Of a DNA stretch of 64,000 nucleotides, positions 16,950-25,380 are shown piece after piece. The DNA comes from Candidatus Poribacteria bacterium. GTDB taxonomy: Bacteria; Poribacteria; WGA-4E; PCPOR2b. Below the pieces are notes generated by a model. The model was not told where the DNA came from. It searched no databases and worked only from the letters and a program-made list of their open reading frames with translations. The stretch is taken from positions 37,101 to 101,100 of the forward strand of contig JAJEAL010000144.1 in the NCBI GenBank assembly GCA_022822785.1, given 5' to 3'. Numbering within the stretch: the first letter of the stretch is position 1; every line of letters begins with the position of its first letter. Made by a program: the position numbers and the translations under genes.

Positions 16950-17288
16950 CTAATCATGATGTGTTAGGTGATCGATGTAGTTCTGGTTGAGTTTGCTCAT
17001 CTCCAACCGGACATCACGGATTTCTCCTCGCACGTCGGAGATTTCGGCTTTCACCTCACCAATTCGCTTGTCAATCCGATCTTCTAATCGCTCGCTCTGC
17101 CTTTGTATCTGCTCGGTTAGTTGCTCGCCCTGCTTTTGTATTTGATCCGCTAATTGCTGAATTTCCGTGCTATGCTGTTTTGCTGTTATTTTCAAGTAAG
17201 TTAATATTGCTATCAGTTGCCCACCAAATGCAAGCAGCGTGATGCCAACAAGCAGTGCGTGTGATGGGGACCATGCAGAAAAATCCAT
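16950..17288 (-). CDS. Small membrane-anchored coiled-coil protein (paralogue A)
   Basis: 112 residues: MDFSAWSPSHALLVGITLLAFGGQLIAILTYLKI gives one TM helix (about 10-32), followed by a coiled coil (about 40-100) with repeated Gln/Glu/Arg heptads and the C-terminal signature LEMSKLNQNYIDHLTHHD. The N-terminal SAWSPSH and C-terminal LNQNxIDHLTHH recur in the 79-residue protein at 56923-57162, showing they are paralogues of different coil length. Function unknown. It lies between the FGGY kinase and the HSDR_N nuclease genes. Part of the coil reads (VRGEIRDVRLEM), suggesting tandem-duplication growth. Confidence 0.7.
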   Translation of the reverse strand: MDFSAWSPSHALLVGITLLAFGGQLIAILTYLKITAKQHSTEIQQLADQIQKQGEQLTEQIQRQSERLEDRIDKRIGEVKAEISDVRGEIRDVRLEMSKLNQNYIDHLTHHD

Positions 17289-17386
17289 AATTGTCTCCTC
17301 TAGTTTTCTTCGGCGGGATGGTGGGTGTAAGTATAAAACTCAAATACGGGTCTAATCTAATTTGTCTGTATCATTTCCCTTGACTT

Positions 17387-18439
17387 TCAATCGTTAGTGT
17401 GTTCTATGCGGGGCTCGTCATATCCGAAATGTTCGGCAAGCCTCCTCACAACCTTTTTTATTTGAGAGGCACTAAAGCACGTATGAATATAAATACCTGT
17501 ATCCCTTATCTGGCGAGGCTCTATAAGATGCTCCGGTTCTCTTGAAAAGTAAGGGCGGCGTTGCCCTAAGTCAAGGGTTAATACCTCTTCAAATCGGTCT
17601 GTGTAAATTCTGGACAAGATTTCACAGAATATGACCAAATATTGTTTCCAAGTCCTGGGCTCGACCCGATGTTGCTCGTTGTTAAACGTAAAGCCTATGG
17701 GTCTTGGGTTAGAATCCGGAGTGTCTTCTTCATCAATTACCGGCGGGAGGTTAATCCCTTCTTTCATAAGCTCGTTTAACGCTCGCTTGATACTGTCTGG
17801 AAGCCGATCTCTCTCCGTTGGTGTCAGTTCACGATTCAAGACAACAGACTGTACAAAATTAACGAATTCGTCAGCAGGTGATTCCACTTGTTGCATTATG
17901 AAATCCTTGATCTCTTTTGAATGCTTCAAATCAATAGCGGCGGCGAGGGTTTTATCTAAATCAAAATTAGGCTTGGTGAACCCCTTGAGTTCATTGGCCA
18001 GAGACTGCTGAATATCAAGCATATCAAACTCAAGAAAAGGCTCTCTATCCATTTTGTTCGATGCTTCTATATCTGCGTAAAATTGATAGAGAACACCGTC
18101 GGTCAAGACAGCAAAAGGGAATTGGGGTTCAACCGCCGAAAAGTAACGAACAAGCTGGGCAACGTGAGTGGCAGACAAATCTTCGCCGTACGGTTTGCAT
18201 TCGACAATCATGGCTGGCTTACTATCTTTAAAAAGGGCATAATCAACCTTTTCACCTTGTCTCGGGGGAACATCAGCGGTAAATTCGAGCTTCACTTCTC
18301 TTGGGTTAGATGTATCATACCCCAACAGATTAATAAAGGGCTCAACAAAGGTATTTTTCGTGGATGCTTCATTCTGAACCAAATCTCTATAACTCTCGAT
18401 TCTAGTGGATAGGTTTCTAAGTTCTTCGATAAAACTCAT
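17387..18439 (-). CDS. Orphan type I restriction-enzyme HsdR_N-domain protein (PD-(D/E)XK nuclease-like)
   Basis: 350 residues from ATG 18439, preceded by AAGGAG; a longer frame to 18502 has no ribosome site. The N-terminal half (to about 160) is the HsdR N-terminal nuclease: FVEPFINLLGYDTSNP, then GEKVDYALF and PAMIVECKPYG, where the Asp and ECK residues form the PD-(D/E)XK site. A helical middle follows and a C-terminal segment with YIHTCFSASQIKKVVRRLAEHFGY. There is no helicase domain, no HsdM or HsdS neighbour. Stand-alone proteins of this type occur widely near defence genes, but their targets are not known. A 28-bp perfect palindrome lies 163 bp upstream. Confidence 0.85.
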   Translation of the reverse strand: MSFIEELRNLSTRIESYRDLVQNEASTKNTFVEPFINLLGYDTSNPREVKLEFTADVPPRQGEKVDYALFKDSKPAMIVECKPYGEDLSATHVAQLVRYFSAVEPQFPFAVLTDGVLYQFYADIEASNKMDREPFLEFDMLDIQQSLANELKGFTKPNFDLDKTLAAAIDLKHSKEIKDFIMQQVESPADEFVNFVQSVVLNRELTPTERDRLPDSIKRALNELMKEGINLPPVIDEEDTPDSNPRPIGFTFNNEQHRVEPRTWKQYLVIFCEILSRIYTDRFEEVLTLDLGQRRPYFSREPEHLIEPRQIRDTGIYIHTCFSASQIKKVVRRLAEHFGYDEPRIEHTND

Positions 18440-18601
18440 TTCAACTCCTTCCACCGCAACTGTCCAATGATAAGAAAACGACTTCAGAACTGAGTAAAAC
18501 AAGGTCAGCGGTTGGCTTTTTAATCTCTGACCCTGTTTCTAGGTAGTCCCTAGGCAAGTTTACACACTCAACGCCCCACTAGATAGGGATTGTGCATCCC
18601 A

Positions 18602-18629
18602 GTAGTGAACAACGATCGTTGTTCACTAC
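18602..18629. repeat. 28-bp perfect palindrome
   Basis: GTAGTGAACAACGA at 18602-18615 is followed immediately by its exact reverse complement to 18629. It lies upstream of the minus-strand HSDR_N gene and could be an operator or a repeat-derived hairpin. Confidence 0.75.
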
Positions 18630-18740
18630 AAAACAGAACCGATGCCTAACGCAGAGCAACCACAAGGGTTGCCCCTACAGTTGTCCGATTCATGGGGTGG
18701 AAGTTGTCCTGTGCGGCGATGAATCGCCAAACTACAGGGC

Positions 18741-18767
18741 TTTGAGTGTTCAGCTGCGTAGGTCCTA
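18741..18767 (-). repeat. Dispersed TAGGACTTACGCAG repeat
   Basis: On the minus strand this reads TAGGACCTACGCAGCTGAACAC, matching the repeat ends at 44713 and 60271. Confidence 0.6.
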
Positions 18768-18788
18768 CTAGAAATAACCAAATTTACT

Positions 18789-19005
18789 AAGATAACGTAA
18801 GTTGCTAGGGCGTGTTGACATTTATGTAAAGGTATTCCTAATCGTAGGGGCGAGGAAACCTCACCCACTCCCAACGCGGGTTGAGGAGCCCAACCCCTAC
18901 GAAGAGTCATGCGTCTGTGCGTCTCCCTTGATTGTTTGACTGCAGTGAAATGTCAACACGCCCTAGTTAATGAGATTTCAATACCTAGCAATTTGAGTTA
19001 TCTTA
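18789..19005. mobile_element. MITE-like element with nested inverted repeats
   Basis: The outer pair, TAAGATAACGTAAGTTG at 18789-18805 and its imperfect inverse ending at 19005, matches at about 17 of 21 bases. The inner pair CTAGGGCGTGTTGACATTT (18806-18824) and AAATGTCAACACGCCCTAG (18948-18966) is a perfect 19-bp inverted repeat around about 120 bp with no gene. Similar ends occur at 6628-6655, near 10764 and near 51830. The structure suits a non-autonomous mobile element; no transposase is in the window. Confidence 0.6.
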
Positions 19006-19048
19006 ACCCAGCCGTAACCTATCCCATAAGTGGTAATTTGGATTAGGC

Positions 19049-19840
19049 TTAATATCCCAACTGCTGGAGATATTTCCGATTGACATCCATCCGCTCTCGA
19101 TCAGATCGGTCTTCGATTTGACCGGGGCAAGCTGTCACCCACCGGTCATATCCAATCTCTTCCAGGGTGGTCATAATTTTTGGAAAGTCCATCACGGTCC
19201 CACTGCCGACATCGACCCAATTGACATCGTAAGACTCGCCTTCACCGCCGGAGTAGCTCGCATAGTCTTGCAGGTGGACGTAGATTAGCTGATCCTTGTA
19301 GCGCTTGATCGATTCGACAGGGTCATATCCCCACAGTGCAGAGTGCGACACGTCAATGCACAGCTTGCACTTTCTGAGGAGACTCATATATTTTGCCCAG
19401 TCCTCAATCGAGTCGATTGTTGTGTTGGTATGGATGTGGTAACATACCTCTAGGTCATACTGTCCGGCGTATTCCGCCCATTCTTCTGACACATCTGCGA
19501 GTGCAGCGATGTCGTCATCATTGACAGGACGGTCCTGCGGTTTGCCGGCGCCCATGAACATGAAACAGTCCGCACCGACCTCAGCAGCGAAGTCCATCCG
19601 CCGTTTGTTCATCTCCATCTGTTCCCAATCCTTGTCTATCGGGAGCCCCCGTGCGGTGACCACGACGACCGGCATACCGACATTATCACAGATCTGTCGG
19701 ACCCGCTTTGGTGTCCCTACCCAATCGAAGGATTGGCGCATCTCCCATCCGTCCCATCCGGCTTCTTTGAGCTCTAACAGAAGCGGTTCGAGGTCAGGTG
19801 TCTGCCAACGTAACGTACTATAACCAAGTTTGAAACCCAT
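19049..19840 (-). CDS. Sugar phosphate isomerase/epimerase (xylose isomerase-like)
   Basis: 263 residues in the AP_endonuc_2-type TIM barrel. The barrel motifs include AGWDGWEMRQSFDW, GADCFMFMGAG, YHIHTNTTIDS (metal-ligand His), LCIDVSHSALWGYDP (Asp/His ligands) and YVHLQDYASYSGG (His), ending EIGYDRWVTACPGQ. The clear metal ligands suggest an active isomerase, epimerase or dehydratase of the IolE/HyuE type. Substrate unknown. It is oriented away from the M55 peptidase gene, with 230 bp of intergenic DNA containing that gene's promoter. Confidence 0.88.
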   Translation of the reverse strand: MGFKLGYSTLRWQTPDLEPLLLELKEAGWDGWEMRQSFDWVGTPKRVRQICDNVGMPVVVVTARGLPIDKDWEQMEMNKRRMDFAAEVGADCFMFMGAGKPQDRPVNDDDIAALADVSEEWAEYAGQYDLEVCYHIHTNTTIDSIEDWAKYMSLLRKCKLCIDVSHSALWGYDPVESIKRYKDQLIYVHLQDYASYSGGEGESYDVNWVDVGSGTVMDFPKIMTTLEEIGYDRWVTACPGQIEDRSDRERMDVNRKYLQQLGY

Positions 19841-19909
19841 AATTTAGCCTCCATAATACAATCTGCAAATCGGTTCTAAACGGATGCTTTTAAGCTTCCA
19901 GCGAAAAGA

Positions 19910-19937
19910 TTGACAAATCCACAAACAGGGGTATAAT
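19910..19937 (+). promoter_or_regulatory. Near-consensus sigma70 promoter of the M55 peptidase gene
   Basis: Both hexamers match consensus: TTGACA at 19910-19915 and TATAAT at 19932-19937, spacer 16 bp. It lies about 135 bp upstream of the start at 20072, leaving a leader of roughly 125 nt in which AACGCTT and AAGCGTT could pair around a loop. Confidence 0.75.
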
Positions 19938-20071
19938 AACCAATTGCGAATTTACGGTAACGCTTTATAGGCTTGTCATCGCCAAGTTTTCGTTGTAAGC
20001 GTTTCGTGAGTTTATTATGAAACAGATATAAGCAGTTGTCAAGCAATTTCTAAGAACAAAGGGAGGGTGAC

Positions 20072-20854
20072 ATGCGAATATTTATACTCGGTGATTTGGA
20101 GGGAACCGCCGGCGTCGTCGATTTTAATCTTCAGACCTATAGCGATGCGAGGTACTATGATCAGGCAAAGCGACTCGCCACCTTGGAGGTGAATGCACTG
20201 GTCGATGGTGTATTGGAAGGTGGGGCAGAGGAGGTGTGGTTCTTAGATGGGCACGGGCCCGGAGGGATCGACTATGAACTGATGCACGAGGAGGCGCAGA
20301 TGATCATCGGTCGTCCAATCGCTGCGCCTTGGGGGTTGGACGAGTCGTTCGATGCGTTTCTGCTTTATGGACATCACTCAATGGACAACACAGAACGCGG
20401 TGTGCTCTGTCACAGCTGGAGCTCGCGCACAATTGCCAACTGTTGGCTAAACGGCGAACTGATTGGGGAGATTGGGTTTAACGCGGCAATCGCAGGGTCA
20501 TTCGGTATCCCAACGGTATTCGTCAGTGGAGACGATACCGCCGTCGCTGAAACGGAGGGGTATGTGCCGAATATCGTGTCGGTTGTCACCAAGAAGGGGA
20601 TTTCGCGGACCAGTGCGTTGTCGCTTGCGCCGTTGAAAGCGAGAGAGCTCTTGCGAATCGGTGGGAAACAGGCGATGGAAAAAATTGGGGAAATTGAACC
20701 GTTCAGTATTGACCCGCCTTACGAGTTTATCACAGAGATGCGTGAGGAAAAAGCGGTCGATACGAAGGCGGAACGGGCGGATGTTGAGCGGCTAGATTCC
20801 CATAGATACAAGATTGTGGGTGAGACGCTGATCGAGATTGCACAGCGCCGGTAG
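20072..20854 (+). CDS. M55 family D-aminopeptidase (DppA-like)
   Basis: 260 residues. The family's zinc ligands align by position: Asp8 and Glu10 (GDLEGTAG), His61 (LDGHGPG), His101 or His102 (YGHHSM), Glu133 (IGEIGFNA), and the catalytic His114 in CHSWSSRT. Bacillus DppA cleaves D-Ala-D-Ala dipeptides, so recycling of peptidoglycan or D-amino acid peptides is likely. It is preceded by a strong ribosome site (AAGGGAGGGTGAC). It ends four bases before the convergent uppS stop. Confidence 0.9.
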   Translation: MRIFILGDLEGTAGVVDFNLQTYSDARYYDQAKRLATLEVNALVDGVLEGGAEEVWFLDGHGPGGIDYELMHEEAQMIIGRPIAAPWGLDESFDAFLLYGHHSMDNTERGVLCHSWSSRTIANCWLNGELIGEIGFNAAIAGSFGIPTVFVSGDDTAVAETEGYVPNIVSVVTKKGISRTSALSLAPLKARELLRIGGKQAMEKIGEIEPFSIDPPYEFITEMREEKAVDTKAERADVERLDSHRYKIVGETLIEIAQRR

Positions 20855-20858
20855 CTCC

Positions 20859-21674
20859 TTATTTGCCAAATCGTCGTTCCCGATTGCTATAATCCCGGAT
20901 TGCGCGGAGGAAATCGATCTTTCTGAAGCCGGGCCAATAGGTATCGCAGAAGTAGTACTCCGAATAGGCACTCTGCCAGAGCATGAACCCGCTGAGCCGA
21001 ATTTCGCCGCTGGTTCGGATAATCAAATCGGGGTCGGGCAGGTTCGAGGTGTAGAGATACTCGGTAATTTTATCTGCGCTCAGTTCTTCGGCTATTTCGT
21101 CCGGCACTTTACCCTCTGCCAATTCCGATTGTAGGTGGCGCCGGAACGCTTCAACAATCTCCTCGCGTCCGCCGTAAGCGACAGCGACATTGAGGATAAA
21201 CTTATCGTAGTTTTTTGTCGCCTCCTCCACATCGCGGATGGCCTCTTGGAGGCTTGGGGGTAGGAGCTCAAGTTTTCCCATGGGACGCACTTTAATCTGA
21301 TTGGTATGGAGCCCTTCGATAGTCAGGAGAGATCGCATCTTTGTCTCAATGACGTTGAAAATCTCCTCCACCTCCTCCCCCTCTCGATTGGCGAAGTTAT
21401 CGAGCGAGAAGATCCAGATTGAGACAATTTTGACACCCAATTCGTCGCACCAATGGAGTACCTCCTCTAGCTTATCCCCACCTTCGGAGTGACCGTACTG
21501 GCGTCTGATAGCGTCAAAGAACCCTTCCGTCTGCGCGTACCGACGGTTCCCGTCTAGGATGATTCCGATGTGATAAGGGATTTGCCACTGACTTGCCTCC
21601 CGTTCAAGGCGTTTCTGATAGAGGGCGTAAAACAGTTGCTTGGTCTGTCTTTTAATGAATCGCAATGGCTGCAT
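20859..21674 (-). CDS. uppS: Undecaprenyl diphosphate synthase (cis-prenyltransferase)
   Basis: 271 residues from ATG 21674; alternatives are ATG 21707 and a TTG at 21719, the latter overlapping the lipoprotein gene by 29 nt. Conserved blocks are present: HIGIILDGNRRYA with the catalytic Asp41, GHSEGG-type loop, SIWIFSLDNFANR, VAVAYGGREEI and the C-terminal PDLIIRTSGEIRLSGFMLWQSAYSEYYF that binds diphosphate. It makes the C55 lipid carrier for peptidoglycan and O-antigen. The start is uncertain because no strong ribosome site precedes any of the three. The stop lies 4 bp from the convergent M55 gene. Confidence 0.92.
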   Translation of the reverse strand: MQPLRFIKRQTKQLFYALYQKRLEREASQWQIPYHIGIILDGNRRYAQTEGFFDAIRRQYGHSEGGDKLEEVLHWCDELGVKIVSIWIFSLDNFANREGEEVEEIFNVIETKMRSLLTIEGLHTNQIKVRPMGKLELLPPSLQEAIRDVEEATKNYDKFILNVAVAYGGREEIVEAFRRHLQSELAEGKVPDEIAEELSADKITEYLYTSNLPDPDLIIRTSGEIRLSGFMLWQSAYSEYYFCDTYWPGFRKIDFLRAIRDYSNRERRFGK

Positions 21675-21690
21675 AATGGATAGATGTAGA

Positions 21691-22653
21691 CTAGCGTGAA
21701 TTGTCATCGGGGAGTTCAAACTCGCTCAACTCAAAATCCCCAGAGAAAAGTAGATTTATAGAGGTTCCATCCGTTAAGGTTTCATCGGTCAGTAGATAGG
21801 TATACTGATATTTGACAACACCGATATCTGGGACCACCCAATACGTCGCAGGTTCGTAGGTTGCTGGCTCCAACCGCTGGAAATCGTCAGATAATTTTAA
21901 CGCTGGCAGCTGCGACAGGCCGATGATTTCCTCTTCAATTAGGTAAGCGTTATTGTAACTCCCAGCGGGCACTGTTATCGAGACATCTGCATCGATAACA
22001 CGACGGACAACCTGATGCACCGGCGGCGCTTTGGTCTCGAAGACCGTCCATTCTTTCCCAGCCTGCAAGGGAAAATCCCAGAGCAGGCGCGGCGGGAAAT
22101 GTTTCTGATGCAGCACCGGGTTATCAAGAAAAGAGACGTAAACATCAAACGCTGATTCGGTATACGCTTGCGGTGTTTTCAAGAAGTAGGTTGCAAATAG
22201 CGGCAACTCAAAGTCCAGAAAATCGGAGTCTAAGCGATAGTAGCGGGCATTTGCAGAGAGGTGATCAACCGGGGCGCGGAAGAGTCGCTCCTCCTCGCCG
22301 CTCGGTGTGAGTACGATCGCTCTGATTTCGCTGACAGTCGCCTGCCGGTGGGTGAACCCGCCAATATCCCGCGTGCCTTCAATCCTAATAGTAAAGGTCT
22401 CCTCCTCCACGCCTAAAACCGCTCCTCCTTGTCCAGTGTTATACAAGCCGAATCCCACATTACGATAAGTCCAGGCGGACCCGTTATTTGTGGGTAGGTC
22501 GTAGACTTGAAACCCTTCGACGGACGCAGGCGAAAGTTCGACTTCGCCGTGAGGATCGATTAATCCCTCCTCGCCACATCCGAGAATAGCAAATAGCAGA
22601 AAAGAGACAATCGCTACGATGATCGGATTTTTTGATGGGGTAACGGTGGGCAC
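21691..22653 (-). CDS. Lipoprotein of unknown function
   Basis: 320 residues. The signal MPTVTPSKNPIIVAIVSFLLFAILGC has a lipobox ending at Cys26. The mature part is rich in beta-strand patterns (VEGFQVYDLPTNNGSAWTY, EETFTIRIEGTRDI) and contains ITVPAGSYNNAYLIEEE and YWVVPDIGVVKYQY, a pattern seen in secreted Poribacteria and Bacteroidetes proteins that follow SXTXXPAGxFxxCxxV motifs. It lies immediately downstream of the secreted metalloprotease gene (15 bp), so they likely share a transcript. Function unknown. Confidence 0.75.
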   Translation of the reverse strand: MPTVTPSKNPIIVAIVSFLLFAILGCGEEGLIDPHGEVELSPASVEGFQVYDLPTNNGSAWTYRNVGFGLYNTGQGGAVLGVEEETFTIRIEGTRDIGGFTHRQATVSEIRAIVLTPSGEEERLFRAPVDHLSANARYYRLDSDFLDFELPLFATYFLKTPQAYTESAFDVYVSFLDNPVLHQKHFPPRLLWDFPLQAGKEWTVFETKAPPVHQVVRRVIDADVSITVPAGSYNNAYLIEEEIIGLSQLPALKLSDDFQRLEPATYEPATYWVVPDIGVVKYQYTYLLTDETLTDGTSINLLFSGDFELSEFELPDDNSR

Positions 22654-22668
22654 TTACGTTTTACCTCT

Positions 22669-25086
22669 CTATTTCAGGATTGCCATCTTGCGCATGGAGA
22701 CATAATCACCAGCTTTCAGCACATAGAAATAAACACCGCTGGCAGCCCGTTCTCCCGATTGGGTACGTCCATCCCAGTGGATCGCTTTATCCTTAGTGAC
22801 ATACCGCCCACGGTTCTGTATACCGATATGCAATGTCCGTACCAACTGACCGGAGACATTGTAGATTTCCATCGATACAGGGGCATTTTCTGCGAGTTCA
22901 TAAGGGATCCAAACGTCCGGATTGAACGGATTGGGGTAACTTTGGAGCAGCTGAGTCCGCATTGGAGCAGCAGCGGTATCTGGTGGACTGAATACAGGGG
23001 TAATACCGTTGGGGTCAATGCTAGGGGTGCCCATAATGCCAATCGTATCGACAGGCACAACGGCATAAAAGTAGCGGGTGTCCTGCGGATCGAAAAGACC
23101 GCTGTCCGCATCGATATCTTGAAAAATTGTTGTATCCTCGAAGTGTGTATCGGTCGCGTTGACCCATCCGACAATGTTGATGTCACCATTGGGGATGCCA
23201 TCCCCATTCCGGTCTGCGGCGTTCAGCACTTCGGCAGCAGTCTGGAATGGCTGCGGGTCATCAGTTTCGACGGACGAGGTATATCGCTTTCGGACGATAG
23301 CGACCTCACGGATATCGCTTAAATCTTCGAGCTCCCATTGCACACGGACACTCGTCTCCCTCTCTTGTGAGGCGATAGGCGTCGAAAGGGCGCCAGCGGG
23401 CGGACGACCTGCCATATAACTCACAGCACCGCCAAAATAGTCACCGCCGGGGATAACCACCTGCTCGACATCGGGACGCAGATTGATTAGGATGAGCGTA
23501 ATCTTCTGAATATCGCCCCCGAAATCGTTGAATGTGATTTGGCCCTCTTGAGAACGCTGGTAGGTGAACGCCTCTCGGATTTCGTGGGTGCCGTCCCGTT
23601 TTTCAACGATAAACCTTGCCCCCCAACCACGCAAGCCAAAGACGTCGAGTCGATCTAATTCGTTCTGAATTTCAGCCCGGTCTGTGATGCCGAGTGGACT
23701 CATGTCGATTGGGGCGATGTCGGCGCCATCGACCTTGACCGCAAATTCGGGCATTACGACGCCGGGGGTCGGTTCAAAAACAATATAGCGTGACGAGAAC
23801 GGTTCCGGCATCGCCTCTGAATCCCAATCAACGCGGACAGGATAGGTGTTATGCACATCGCTCGGATGAATGAGAACGGGCGGGAAACGGTGTCCATTGA
23901 GGTAGTGCTGTCCGTCATCACGGTCATGCGTAAAGTAGTTCCACTCGGTAAAGGTCTTAAAGGCTTCGACTAGGGTTGTGCCGTGGTTGGTAAAGACATC
24001 CAGAAAGTTGCCGAATTCGCGGTAAGAGCCCTCCGTTGCATCCCCATAAAACTGGCGGACAATATCGACATCGAATCGTTCCGTCATGTAAAACACCCAG
24101 ATCACCGCCGCATATTCGTGCAAACCGACAAGACTGTCGAGCGCGATGTCAGGCTGATCCAAAAAGATACCAAGCTGTCTGGGGTAATAGTCGTAGGCAT
24201 CGGTCTCGCCGATCTCGTCGGGATCGGGAATATCATCGCGATCATCAATCAGTCCACCGTCGTATACTTTTGACTCAATCCATGTCGCTGACGCTTCCAT
24301 GAACCAACGGGGCATTCGTGCGTTGTAGGCGAAGTGAATCCCGTGCATAAATTCGTGTGCAGTAGTTGTTTCCATGAAACGGTTGCCCTCTAACTTGCCG
24401 AAATAGTCGTACAGACGGGAATTTATCGCAAAATAGGGACCGAAGGTCACGACGGTCGGTCGTATCCGTCCATGATACCAGTTGGTCGTTGTAAAGCCGA
24501 GCGCCGGAAACTGAAACAGGTACACATCATATTTATGATTGCCACCGTTGTACGCGTCCCAAAAATCGTCATAAGGCTTTTTGAACCCCATCAGATTGAC
24601 CTCGACATGGTACGATTTCTCGTGTGCTTCAGCACACAGATCAACGTAGTCCGGTACACCGTTCAGCGGATTGATATCTTCGAGCGGCGGTGCATGTGGA
24701 CCGACGGTGGTGTAATGGAATCGGAAGTGGGCGGTGTCAAACTTCTTTGGCAGCTTGACATCACCGTAGGGGCTGCCGGGCTGTCCCGGACGGAGGAAAA
24801 TCCCTTGAAACTCACGCTGATAGACCGCTGGCAGATAATCCCAGTTTTGTGCAAGGGTGTTGAAGGTGTCCGTAAAACACTTCTCAATTTCGCTGGCGGC
24901 ATAGCTCGACTTGGGGTTGACATATTTTCGGGCGGTGCGGATGGCGCTATGCAGCCCTGGATCGGGTAGACGTGCATCGACAATGACAGGTGTGGTAGCG
25001 AAAATTCCAAGGATTAATGATAAGGCTAGGAAAAATTTCAAATGGTTCACGCACATTCCTCTAAATCGCGTTATTTTGGAGTGCAT
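22669..25086 (-). CDS. Secreted MXAN_6640-like metalloprotease with FlgD-like C-terminal domain
   Basis: 805 residues. Signal peptide at about 11-38 (MCVNHLKFFLALSLILGIFATTP), so the true start may be Met11. Zinc motif HEFMHGIHFAY (His244, Glu245, His248) followed by WFMEASATWIESKVY, which matches MXAN_6640-family putative metalloproteases. The C-terminal 75 residues, SYPNPFNPDVWIPYELA, then GQLVRTLHIG and SGVYFYVLKAG, are a FlgD Ig-like or secretion/anchoring domain typical of Poribacteria. The protein likely degrades or binds substrates outside the cell. It has a promoter at 25118-25147 and is followed by the lipoprotein gene. Confidence 0.85.
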   Translation of the reverse strand: MHSKITRFRGMCVNHLKFFLALSLILGIFATTPVIVDARLPDPGLHSAIRTARKYVNPKSSYAASEIEKCFTDTFNTLAQNWDYLPAVYQREFQGIFLRPGQPGSPYGDVKLPKKFDTAHFRFHYTTVGPHAPPLEDINPLNGVPDYVDLCAEAHEKSYHVEVNLMGFKKPYDDFWDAYNGGNHKYDVYLFQFPALGFTTTNWYHGRIRPTVVTFGPYFAINSRLYDYFGKLEGNRFMETTTAHEFMHGIHFAYNARMPRWFMEASATWIESKVYDGGLIDDRDDIPDPDEIGETDAYDYYPRQLGIFLDQPDIALDSLVGLHEYAAVIWVFYMTERFDVDIVRQFYGDATEGSYREFGNFLDVFTNHGTTLVEAFKTFTEWNYFTHDRDDGQHYLNGHRFPPVLIHPSDVHNTYPVRVDWDSEAMPEPFSSRYIVFEPTPGVVMPEFAVKVDGADIAPIDMSPLGITDRAEIQNELDRLDVFGLRGWGARFIVEKRDGTHEIREAFTYQRSQEGQITFNDFGGDIQKITLILINLRPDVEQVVIPGGDYFGGAVSYMAGRPPAGALSTPIASQERETSVRVQWELEDLSDIREVAIVRKRYTSSVETDDPQPFQTAAEVLNAADRNGDGIPNGDINIVGWVNATDTHFEDTTIFQDIDADSGLFDPQDTRYFYAVVPVDTIGIMGTPSIDPNGITPVFSPPDTAAAPMRTQLLQSYPNPFNPDVWIPYELAENAPVSMEIYNVSGQLVRTLHIGIQNRGRYVTKDKAIHWDGRTQSGERAASGVYFYVLKAGDYVSMRKMAILK

Positions 25087-25117
25087 CGATCGTATTGAGA
25101 CAGGTTATCTATGGGCA

Positions 25118-25147
25118 ATGATAACATCTAGCCTCTCTTTTTGTCAA
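25118..25147 (-). promoter_or_regulatory. Sigma70-type promoter of the secreted metalloprotease gene
   Basis: Minus-strand TTGACA (25142-25147) and TATCAT (25118-25123) with an 18-bp spacer; the -10 is about 31 bp from the 25086 start. Confidence 0.5.
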
Positions 25148-25380
25148 CAACTTTGGGGGATAGGTTTTCGCTTTTAGCCATCCACCTTCTGTGCTATAAT
25201 GAGCGTCATCAATTTATTATTTTCGGGAGGGAAAGTGCGCTAATACAAGGCACTAGACTCTATAGACGCCTTGCACATTTAGGGTCAAAAAAGATAGATG
25301 GTTTGTACAACGTAGGGCAACCATCCTAGTTCATTGAAAACACCTAGAAATGGTTCTTACCGGAGGTTACTCCTGAACAA

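Noticed and set aside
18626..18910. 94-codon minus-strand frame
   Set aside because: Lies across the repeats and MITE-like element with no ribosome site.
22669..22900. Type IX secretion signal
   Set aside because: The C-terminal domain resembles Bacteroidetes sorting domains, but no por genes are here, so only a FlgD-like C-terminal domain is claimed.
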